Assembly (NCBI RefSeq): GCF_014640555.1
Contig: NZ_BMHE01000007.1
Location: 62,001 to 126,000, forward strand
Reading direction: 5' to 3'
Source: Paenibacillus marchantiophytorum
Lineage (GTDB): Bacteria > Bacillota > Bacilli > Paenibacillales > NBRC-103111
DNA length: 64,000 nucleotides
Under the pieces are notes generated by a model. The model did no database searches and was not told where the DNA came from. It worked only from the letters and a program-made list of their open reading frames with translations. A program made the position numbers and the translations under genes. Positions 9,401-16,297 of this stretch are shown one piece after another; the stretch's first letter is position 1, and the number at the start of each line of letters is the position of its first letter.

Positions 9401-9597
9401 CAGATATCGCCATTACGCAAGAAGTAAACTATTCAGATGAGGGAAATATCAGCGAGTGGGCCAGATCCTATGTGAGAGTAGCAACTGGCTTAGGGCTCCT
9501 TAGCGGAGCTAGCGAGGGCATTTTTGCACCAAAGGACAATAGCTCCAGAGCTCAGGCTGCTGTTGTTATGTCTCGTTTATTGAGTAAAATAAAATAA
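6469..9597 (+). CDS. Secreted subtilisin-like (S8) serine protease with three SLH domains
   Basis: 1042 residues. A basic N-terminus and hydrophobic stretch (about 1-31) form a Sec signal peptide. An I9-type propeptide follows (about 47-112). The S8 catalytic domain spans about 145-400, with Asp166 (VLDTGVD), His199 (NGHGTHVSG), oxyanion Asn290 (AAGNE) and Ser377 (SGTSQATP), so the triad is complete. A beta-rich middle region ends at an 11-glycine run (657-667). Next comes a ZU5-like or beta domain and then three SLH repeats (about 865-1042), which bind pyruvylated secondary cell-wall polymer. The enzyme should therefore be exported and anchored on the cell surface. GAGGA precedes the ATG. 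A strong terminator follows. Confidence 0.93.
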   Translation: MVLHQKKKFITTLVLLFTIFALVYPSNGYAFENDDLSVETVKPSFNESDIVPGKVIVKYKQKQTGSLGLQSLSSNPVSWTTLSFNNEVSVATKIAELEKDPDIDYVEPVYKVKLISSTSTLTVTDTVYSGAEAYMQRWGKLAAHLDDTGSYTTTSQNEKVTVAVLDTGVDLTHPDIKNSIVSGYDFINKDAVAQDDNGHGTHVSGIITAQASSGASIGIAPGVKIMPLKVLNDKGEGDSALLVQAIQFAITNHADIINMSLSVNGDSKALHDVIKQAHNQHILLVSAAGNESNHWINTEQGQMSKTPSTDTVRYARYTDYPAAYEEVVSVGAIAQLPDKSYSLADFSNVGKVDVVAPGVNIYSTALGGNYMYMSGTSQATPIVTGLSALLKAANKNLDEEDIRTILRTSRNPVTFQPFKLNGTSTSLKNTIYSNNQVSNTMAFGDGLIQGNRAFQVPRLIIKPNLENYPANKTVTYDLSMVDVHNSVVDATYAVALKAKLYNETSPDRERDQTFDLGAASSGQTQHGLKKLTANFTNNDSVHHVYIYGEWDEQVSGGYSHKPSNSHTLISLPNTPNVSLQSGTYTGKQTVSITSPYQEGMIFLQVQANGKVWVDSSDYRGGKLPITEDTILTVTTLHNNVFSEEAVYQYTIKAAQVGGGGGGGGGGGSSQAPPSLNKEGKMTYDFKPAPIDLLISLNSESKVVSLDASTKEKVDIFTAEFSANFMQKAAERSKTFIIKTNNLTINFPPDALPVKNGDNAILFKSSIEVAPSLPAFSAASSIYDFSLTENGAKINTFNKPLQVTFSYDKSKVQDTHNLNVYVYDEPKGIWTSIGGTLNGDGTITASLPHFSKYAVLEKKTTLKDIQDHWAQKEIEELSGKQIIDGMDDGSFKPDASMTRAQFVTILTKALKLQSSAGDSNFDDISNDSWYKNAVYAAYQANIVSGLNEHTFSPETNITREQMAVIMVNAYLHATGKKLADIAITQEVNYSDEGNISEWARSYVRVATGLGLLSGASEGIFAPKDNSSRAQAAVVMSRLLSKIK

Positions 9598-9601
9598 CAC
9601 G

Positions 9602-9660
9602 AAGGGGCTTCCGCTCAAGCAGATGATAAATCTACTCGAGGGGAAGCCCCTTGTTTTTTT
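9602..9660 (+). terminator. Rho-independent terminator of the S8 protease gene
   Basis: AAGGGGCTTCC (9602-9612) pairs perfectly with GGAAGCCCCTT (9642-9652), followed by GTTTTTTT. It directly follows the stop codon. Confidence 0.9.
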
Positions 9661-9689
9661 GAATACAACCGTTGTGTTGTCTTATCTCA

Positions 9690-9780
9690 CGAAGTTCTGC
9701 CCCAGATAGTAGTCTCCAAAGACTTCTATTTGCAAAAAATGACCCCTATATGTGCAATTAGGGAGCTCCTACAGACTCTT
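9690..9780. repeat. Dispersed intergenic repeat, ACTTCTATTTG family (diverged copy)
   Basis: Contains AGTCTCCAAAGACTTCTATTTGC and GAGCTCCTACAGACTCTTATT-like segments. These resemble the repeats at 55652-55851 (GAGCCTCCAGGGACTTCTAT and relatives). Non-coding; function unknown. Confidence 0.5.
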
Positions 9781-9795
9781 ATTACTCCAGATATC

Positions 9796-10172
9796 GGCGA
9801 ATTAGCAAACCCGGCCGATGGGCGGCCGCTAAGGATGATTTACAGCGCTAAACGCTGAATCCGTAGCGTCCGCTTCAACTTAACGCTGTAAAACAACGTT
9901 ACAGCATTAAGAATTGGCGAATCCGGCCGATGGGCTGCCGATAAGGTTGATTTACAGCGCTAAACGCTGAATCCGTAGCGACCGCTTCAACTTAACGCTG
10001 TAAAACAACGTTACAGTATTAAGAATTGGCGAATCCGGCCGATGGGCTGCCGATAAGGTTGATTTACAGCGCTAAACGCTGAATCCGTAGCGTCCGCTTC
10101 AACTTAACGCTGTAAAACAACGTTACAGCATTAAGAATTGGCGAATCCGGCCCATGAGCGGCCGATAAGATG
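9796..10172. repeat. Tandem ~112-bp intergenic repeat, three full copies plus a partial
   Basis: Units start at 9796 (120 bp, slightly diverged), 9916 (112 bp), 10028 (112 bp) and 10140 (about 33 bp, partial). Copies 2 and 3 differ at only a few positions. Each unit holds an inverted pair TTACAGCGCTAA/TTAACGCTGTAA about 30 bases apart, so the RNA or DNA can fold into a hairpin. The partial copy abuts the stop codon of the last eCIS gene. No T-run terminator for the eCIS operon was seen, so these hairpins may serve as its 3' end (inference). Confidence 0.85.
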
Positions 10173-10174
10173 GT

Positions 10175-11857
10175 TTACTCGGCGCCGCTGCCCGCCGAGG
10201 CGGCTTCCCGCATCGCCGCGGAGAGCGCATCGTCGATGGAATCGCCACTGCTGCGCACCGTGCTGGCCATCTCCGCGCTGTACGCCCACCAACGAACACG
10301 CACATTCGCCGGCTCGGAGGTTTGCTGCACTTTCACGCCAATCCGGAAAGTCCCTTTCTGCGGATAGGCAATCGTGCCAATCTTCACTTCGGGCGCATCC
10401 GGTTCAAATTCACTGCCTTTGAACACGTCGGACGCACCGCCATAGACGCGGTCGCCGCTCGAAAGCATGTCAGAAATCGCGTCGCCGCTGCTTTCTTCCA
10501 GGCTCGTGATGATCAACACGTTGCCCTCACCTAAACCGTGGGCGATTTCGCCGGAGAAGAAGCTTTTGGTCGCTTTGCCGAATGGCGACACCGAAATCTT
10601 CGTGAACGGCTCAACCGGGATGTCCGCGAAGCCGCTCACGATCCCCGCAATCCCGCTGCCCCCGCCTGCCGGGATGCTTAAATCAAAGGAAAGCTCACTG
10701 ATTGCTTTATTGAAATTGACCTTGAATTCCGGAGGTTGACCCGGCGCCAAGGTTCTCACTTTGGACTTGGTCACGAACTGGCCGGACGTGTCTTCCCGGT
10801 ACTCACTCGATTGAGCAAGTCTGTACATCACCGAAGAATTATAGACATATTCGCCAAAAGGAACTTGCTCCACATTTTCAATAACGTAGGTCGGACCCAT
10901 TTGAATCAGGCAAATTTTGGCCAAATAAATGCATGGCTCCGAAGGAGCTTCCAAGGAAGACTCCAGCGATTGTTTCACGAAATCGCTCATCAGTCGCTCC
11001 TGCACAGAATCGGCAATAATTTGCAACTCGCCAACGGCTTGCGCTTGCAGATCCAACTGTCTGTCATCTAGTTTCAGATTAGCTGAACCTGATTGAACAC
11101 CAACGGAGGCTTTCACGGAAGCCGTGCTGTCCGCTCGGAGCAGCACCGTCATTTCATACTCACTCTCTAGCTGTTCTTGAGGTTCCTGGAACACAATCGT
11201 CGTTCCGCCCATCGCCTCAACACGGCTAGCTGCTAATTCATATTGAAAGGATAGTCTGCCAGCCTTGAGCGTTTTCTCGAAACGCAGCTTCATCTCGAAC
11301 AACTGCCCCGGGTTCACATAGCGGGGTGTCGTTTGCAGAACACGCACATGCGTGTCGTGATAGAGGACGACTGTTTGGTCCGATAAGCCCGCCAAGGGTA
11401 GAGAAGCCGGATCTGGCGCATCCTCGCGAATGAATAAACGATAGCTCTCCAGCACCCGGTTATAATCATTAATTTCATCGGAACGAACCGACGAATTCGC
11501 CACCGCGTGAACGGGCTCTTTATCTTTTTCATCATAAGCGATACAGAGATATACGTTCTTCGCATACTCGTTATTGCTGAATCCGTCCATCATTGACAGC
11601 TTCAGCGTCATGGGAGTCGGCACGACAATTTCGCGGCCAAGCGCGTCAATCGCAGCTCCCATTTCAACAGAAACCGACTTATCATCGACCGCGACAACTT
11701 GCAATCCCGTAAGCACACCTGAGCCATGCAGCAGGCGATTCATCATTCTGCGTTTGTCATTGAAGTATTTTTGCTCGGACTCAAAATCCCTGACCGTCAG
11801 CAGCTTTCCATAGAAATACCGATTGCGCTCAAACGGATAATAACGTGTTTTTTTCAT
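10175..11857 (-). CDS. eCIS-associated protein, candidate tail fibre or baseplate appendage
   Basis: 560 residues, last gene of the injection-system operon. The N-terminal ~90 residues carry a block I recognise from proteins encoded beside other contractile-injection baseplate genes: FYGKLLTVRDFESEQKYF, then KRRMMNRLLHGSGVLTGLQV, then an ALGREI strand. The remainder is beta-rich with no catalytic motif that I recognise and ends in an Ala/Ser-rich tail (AAMREAASAGSGAE). The start ATG follows GAGGGGA. Its position after the tail-protein-I gene is where fibres or receptor-binding proteins are usually encoded, but a cargo role is not excluded. The function is an inference from neighbours. Confidence 0.7.
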   Translation of the reverse strand: MKKTRYYPFERNRYFYGKLLTVRDFESEQKYFNDKRRMMNRLLHGSGVLTGLQVVAVDDKSVSVEMGAAIDALGREIVVPTPMTLKLSMMDGFSNNEYAKNVYLCIAYDEKDKEPVHAVANSSVRSDEINDYNRVLESYRLFIREDAPDPASLPLAGLSDQTVVLYHDTHVRVLQTTPRYVNPGQLFEMKLRFEKTLKAGRLSFQYELAASRVEAMGGTTIVFQEPQEQLESEYEMTVLLRADSTASVKASVGVQSGSANLKLDDRQLDLQAQAVGELQIIADSVQERLMSDFVKQSLESSLEAPSEPCIYLAKICLIQMGPTYVIENVEQVPFGEYVYNSSVMYRLAQSSEYREDTSGQFVTKSKVRTLAPGQPPEFKVNFNKAISELSFDLSIPAGGGSGIAGIVSGFADIPVEPFTKISVSPFGKATKSFFSGEIAHGLGEGNVLIITSLEESSGDAISDMLSSGDRVYGGASDVFKGSEFEPDAPEVKIGTIAYPQKGTFRIGVKVQQTSEPANVRVRWWAYSAEMASTVRSSGDSIDDALSAAMREAASAGSGAE

Positions 11858-11890
11858 AACTATCCCCTCACCTTCTAAGGCTCATTTCGT

Positions 11891-14008
11891 TTACTCGATT
11901 TCGGAATCCAGTCCCAAGCGCGTATGTATATCCATTCGTTTATCGCGATCCACATCGATCAGCACCGTGTTGTAAGGCATGGATGAACGCTGATCGAGCG
12001 TTAATAACGTAGGTTCAGATAAGTAAGTATTGATGCCCAAATACGTATGCATATCGGCGTACATCCAAGGCTGTAGAACGATGAGTTTGCCTTCCGTATA
12101 AGCAGGCTTCTGATCCTCGATGATTTGTTCGATTGTCATTCGCTGCGCATCCGTCCGAACGAATTCAGGCTTCAACATCAGACAGAAGCAATACGGGTTG
12201 TCGCCATACAGTTGGGCAAAAAGCTGCCGCAGTTCTGAAGTCTCCTGCATTTGTTTAAACTGGAAATACTCCAGTAAAAAAGGCTCGGAGCCGGTGTAAA
12301 TCTTCACCATATTAATCAAGCCCTCACGAGTCCCCCGCAGCTTATACAGCTCTGGCGCCTGTTTAATCAACTGCCTCAGCTTCGTCTCGCCCCAAGCCTC
12401 ATGATCCGTAATCGCCAGCCATCGGCCTAACCACTCCAGGTATGCGCCAGAGACGGCATCGGGATCAAAGTGAGCCGAAATATGGTCGATTTTATCCTCC
12501 ATATCATCAAAAAACGTGCTGAACATTGCCAAGAATCGTTCCAGAAAAGGACTGTGTTCCTCATCCTGCTGGTAGATCGGCGGCAAATAAGCAATCAATG
12601 AGGTTCTTGGGTAGTACACCCGCAGTTTACGGATGAACGGTGATTTCTGCTCACTGCCGATCAACTCCAATTTGAACCACAGATATCGGCCTCGGGCATT
12701 CATAAGCAGCGCATCCTTGGGATTCAGAATCGGTTCCGACCATAAACCGCGTGTCGCTGACAGCTTGGCTCTAGTCGAAATACTTGGATCGGTAAAGTAG
12801 CTCGTATAGGAAACATAATTCCCATCCAGAAACCCTTCGTCCTCATCCGAGGCAAAATAGGAAAACCGCACTTGCGTCTCTTCCGGAATCTCCGCTTCCA
12901 AGCGAATCTTGTGCCACTCGATCTCTGTTTCGGTTGTGTCCAAATCGGCTGAAAAATAGACAGCCTCCGGCAGTTGGGTATCTTCAAGGAGCATCGTGCG
13001 CGCCCTAAGATCAAGCAAACTGATCTGACCGCTGATGCCATCGAACACATACAACCTGTTGCGTCTATCATGCAGCAGCTTATCCGATCGCCCCCGGAAG
13101 CTGGTCACCTTATCAAGCTGTTCGCCATTGCCCCGATATTTGAGAATAAAGCGCTCGGTCACTCCTTCTTGCTGTGCGTATCCGCTGTCCCCTATATAGA
13201 GATTATGATTCGTATCAATGGAAATACCAGCAAACCGTCCCTCCTGTACGAGGGTAAAATGCAACGGATCACGTCCATCCTCATGGAAAACCGTGACGGT
13301 CCTGCTCCTAGCATCGAGCAGAGCTATTGTCCCGTCCGCAGCCGCGGTAAAATAGCGGGAATGAAGGGAAGATATTTCCTCCGCTTCCTCCAGTCGGAGA
13401 GCTTCGTGCTCGTAAACGTGCACCACCTCGCCCGCTGCGTTCCATGAGATAATGCCAATCCTGCCCCCTGCGGGGACTTCTGGATTTCCATTCATACCAA
13501 CACTAATGTCCAAAGGAACTGTCGTGTAAATCGCATTGGCTGATGCCAACTTCGTATTGACCGAGAGCGGGAACAATTCCAGCCCATTCCATTCATGCAC
13601 AGCCCACATGGTTTGTCCGTTGGAAATGGCATACACAGCCAAACGCCGTTCACTGGCCTGATTAGCGTCTGCAATAATCAACAGATCAGCCATAGCAGCC
13701 AAACTAGCTTGATTGCTGAATAAATGGTGACCTTGCCCGAATAGCAGCTCCCGATGACGGCTTTCATCCTCATAAATCCAGATATTGGCCAATTCATCCA
13801 GCAGGATGAGCTTGCGTCCAGGTCCCACCGTCATCTCGTGAATCGCTGGCATCCCCTCAATCTCGTCCGTACGAACGATGCGATGGATGCTGTACTTTTC
13901 GGTATGTTGAATTGAAAAACCAATCTCCCGCATATCGATATTGGCTGTATAGCCTTGTTCCCAGTCGAATGGCTTGTTAAGTGAAAAAAACGTCTGTCCA
14001 TCCTGCAT
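11891..14008 (-). CDS. eCIS baseplate protein: beta-propeller-like N-terminus fused to phage tail protein I domain
   Basis: 705 residues. Residues about 1-330 contain repeated short beta segments with aromatic-Asp ends (GRKLILLDELANIWIYED, NHNLYIGDSGY, RNRLYVFDGISGQISLLD) suggesting a propeller. The C-terminal half (about 465-620) matches the P2 gpI-like/TIGR02242 tail domain: SLIAYLPPIYQQDEE, FLERFLAMFSTFFDDMEDKI, YLEWLGRWLAI and LYKLRGTREGLINMVKIYTG. Proteins of this type form wedge-associated parts of contractile baseplates. It follows the baseplate-J gene by about 30 bases in the same operon. The propeller may reach out towards target surfaces (inference). Confidence 0.85.
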   Translation of the reverse strand: MQDGQTFFSLNKPFDWEQGYTANIDMREIGFSIQHTEKYSIHRIVRTDEIEGMPAIHEMTVGPGRKLILLDELANIWIYEDESRHRELLFGQGHHLFSNQASLAAMADLLIIADANQASERRLAVYAISNGQTMWAVHEWNGLELFPLSVNTKLASANAIYTTVPLDISVGMNGNPEVPAGGRIGIISWNAAGEVVHVYEHEALRLEEAEEISSLHSRYFTAAADGTIALLDARSRTVTVFHEDGRDPLHFTLVQEGRFAGISIDTNHNLYIGDSGYAQQEGVTERFILKYRGNGEQLDKVTSFRGRSDKLLHDRRNRLYVFDGISGQISLLDLRARTMLLEDTQLPEAVYFSADLDTTETEIEWHKIRLEAEIPEETQVRFSYFASDEDEGFLDGNYVSYTSYFTDPSISTRAKLSATRGLWSEPILNPKDALLMNARGRYLWFKLELIGSEQKSPFIRKLRVYYPRTSLIAYLPPIYQQDEEHSPFLERFLAMFSTFFDDMEDKIDHISAHFDPDAVSGAYLEWLGRWLAITDHEAWGETKLRQLIKQAPELYKLRGTREGLINMVKIYTGSEPFLLEYFQFKQMQETSELRQLFAQLYGDNPYCFCLMLKPEFVRTDAQRMTIEQIIEDQKPAYTEGKLIVLQPWMYADMHTYLGINTYLSEPTLLTLDQRSSMPYNTVLIDVDRDKRMDIHTRLGLDSEIE

Positions 14009-14037
14009 CGTTCGTCACCTCTCTCCTTCATTAGCAG

Positions 14038-16272
14038 CTAGACATCCGTCTGACTGATCGTTTCAACCTCGTGATCGCCGGAATAGACCAACGCATAGGG
14101 GGGGATATGAATATCGCCGGCTCCATCTTTGTGAAATCCAGTCCCTTCTGCATCCAGCCAAATATCCTGCACGTAGACGACACCTTTGATTCGAGAGATT
14201 ACACCATAAATATCACCCTTGTACACGGTCCGTCCAAAACGCCATCCTGCTGAACCCTGTCCATGATCCATGGGCTGCAGCAATAATTTCAATTCTTGGG
14301 TAATACGGCGTTGTTCGGTTTTGAACTTAGGTTCCATGACCACAACGGCATGAACCGTAATTTTAATATATTCCGCTGGAATGACGTGCAGTTCTGTGGT
14401 CAAAAGACGATGGCGATCCAGATGCTGCTTGATCGTTTGCAGAAACCCTTTGCCGGCCGTTGGCTTATCGCTCTCGCTGTAGGGAACGACCGCGACGGTC
14501 ATCTGCGCAGGGGCCTTGACCTTAGGGTAATCCCGCATGCCTGGCTTGTACAGCGGGATCGCCTTGACCCGCGCGACGCGCAGGCCTGGCGTCGCCCCCA
14601 CGATCGCCTCGTAGTCCTCGGCGGTCACTGCCCTTGTCGGCATGCTGAGCTCCCGCTGCACGCGAAGCTTCGCCTGGTCGAGCGTCTCCGCCTCCAGGCC
14701 GCCCCGTGCCGGGAACGCGTTCGTGACGCTCACGCCCGCCACCTCCGTGAAGCCGGTCACCAGACCGTCCTTCACGTTGCCTCGCACCCCCCCGCCCGCT
14801 TGCAGCCTGATGAACCGAATATTCGGTTCAACGGACTTCGGCGGCGTCAACCCCGCTTCGTTATTGCCGAAGCGAATCGTGCCCTCCGCAGCGTCGTAGA
14901 CGTAATGGCGGTCCGTGGACTTCGAATTATCGAAGTCATCCACGGCCTGCCAGTCGTCCCAGACGACGCTGGTCTCGCCCCGCGGCCGATAGCCCACCTG
15001 CAGCAGCATGCTGCTGGGCTTGTAGCTCAGGCCGCGGCTGACTTCAAAGGTCTGCCCAGGCAGACCTTTGCTGCCTCCAACATAACGGCCGTAGTCGAAC
15101 TCGGCCGTGTAGGCAATAAGCCTCACCCGCTGCGCGCCTTGCGGCGGGATGCTGCCGTTCACCCCGTCGCCGAAGCGAACGCGGGTGACGCGGCGGGCCG
15201 AATCCTGCTGCAGCTCGCAGCAGTGATCTTCCGGCCCGCAATCCGCCAGCGACTGGACGGCCAACCAGTCGCGCCAATGCCCCTGCTCGTCCTGCACCTG
15301 CAAAGTATGCAGGCCGTTGTAAGCAAGATAAGAGCTGACCTCGAAGCTCTGATTCGGCTCTCCGCTGCTAGGGAAGGCTGAAACTTCGCTAAAGGTTTCC
15401 AGTTCAGCAGCCTTGACAGCATTAAGGCTGACCTTCTCAATCTTTGGCGACAGCTCATAGCCATCCTCCACCAGCGTACAGCAGATCCAGTAGCGGCTCC
15501 GATCGTCTGCTGGATATAGAGAAATCGGCTTCATCTCCGATGTGACGCGGAAACGAAGCTCACCGCTTTGGGACAAGTGAACCGTCGTATCGCTAACGGA
15601 TTCAATCGGCAGCCAGCTCTCACTTTGTCCTTGCTGGCCTGCTCCTGCGAACGTCCAGGCTACCTTGGCAGACGATACCATCGGTGCGGCTCCGTTACCC
15701 GCGCTTCGGATCGTTACTGGATAGCGATCGAATAATTGAAAGAAAATCGAGATATCCGTTTGCTCAGGTAAAGCGCGATCGAACCCAAGATACAGATGGG
15801 CTCCTTTACGCGCTTCCGGGCCAAACGCATAATAAGCAATCTTCGCATGATTATTGGATGTAAAATCACCTGCCGCGGTTTCCGTGCGGACCAGCACTTT
15901 CTCCAGCGTGGATGCCACAAGCTGCACCGTGGTCAGAGTCTCAAACCGTTGATCCAACGCTTGCAGAGGCGTTCCTTGCGGGAGCACAAGCTGCTGCTGC
16001 AGTCCCTCGAAGGATACCTCACACTGGGCAGACACAGATTCACGCGGACGGATGCCAAGAAGCTTCAGGAACTTCCGTTCACTGCGCTCTGTCACCCGAT
16101 TCAAATAATACTGCTGCATCTCGGTCATCCATGACATGAGTTCCAGCAGAGTAATACCCGGGTCATGTTCATTCTCATCCGTCCACTCTGGGAAAAGCTT
16201 AGGAATCGACTTCCGCGCTTCCTGCACCATCTGTTCAAACATACGATCATCCAAATTAGGAATCGGCAGCAC
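14038..16272 (-). CDS. eCIS baseplate wedge protein, baseplate J-like (TIGR02243-type)
   Basis: 744 residues; corresponds to Afp11/Afp12-type wedge proteins. The N-terminus has the typical opening (LDDRMFEQMVQEARKSIPK, then EHDPGITLLELMSWMTEMQQ), which packs against gp25. The centre and C-terminus hold the J/gp47 fold: RFGDGVNGSIPPQGA, RVQRELSMPTRAVTAEDYE and GLRVARVKAIP. The start GTG is preceded by AGGAGGTGAG. It lies downstream of a second, larger J-like gene, as in other eCIS loci where two J proteins form the wedge dimer. Confidence 0.92.
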   Translation of the reverse strand: MLPIPNLDDRMFEQMVQEARKSIPKLFPEWTDENEHDPGITLLELMSWMTEMQQYYLNRVTERSERKFLKLLGIRPRESVSAQCEVSFEGLQQQLVLPQGTPLQALDQRFETLTTVQLVASTLEKVLVRTETAAGDFTSNNHAKIAYYAFGPEARKGAHLYLGFDRALPEQTDISIFFQLFDRYPVTIRSAGNGAAPMVSSAKVAWTFAGAGQQGQSESWLPIESVSDTTVHLSQSGELRFRVTSEMKPISLYPADDRSRYWICCTLVEDGYELSPKIEKVSLNAVKAAELETFSEVSAFPSSGEPNQSFEVSSYLAYNGLHTLQVQDEQGHWRDWLAVQSLADCGPEDHCCELQQDSARRVTRVRFGDGVNGSIPPQGAQRVRLIAYTAEFDYGRYVGGSKGLPGQTFEVSRGLSYKPSSMLLQVGYRPRGETSVVWDDWQAVDDFDNSKSTDRHYVYDAAEGTIRFGNNEAGLTPPKSVEPNIRFIRLQAGGGVRGNVKDGLVTGFTEVAGVSVTNAFPARGGLEAETLDQAKLRVQRELSMPTRAVTAEDYEAIVGATPGLRVARVKAIPLYKPGMRDYPKVKAPAQMTVAVVPYSESDKPTAGKGFLQTIKQHLDRHRLLTTELHVIPAEYIKITVHAVVVMEPKFKTEQRRITQELKLLLQPMDHGQGSAGWRFGRTVYKGDIYGVISRIKGVVYVQDIWLDAEGTGFHKDGAGDIHIPPYALVYSGDHEVETISQTDV

Positions 16273-16297
16273 TTATGCTCACCTCCTTCGATTATAG

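Noticed and set aside
6469..9597. The S8 protease as an eCIS effector
   Set aside because: It has a Sec signal peptide and SLH anchors and lies on the opposite strand with its own terminator; these fit a wall-bound enzyme.
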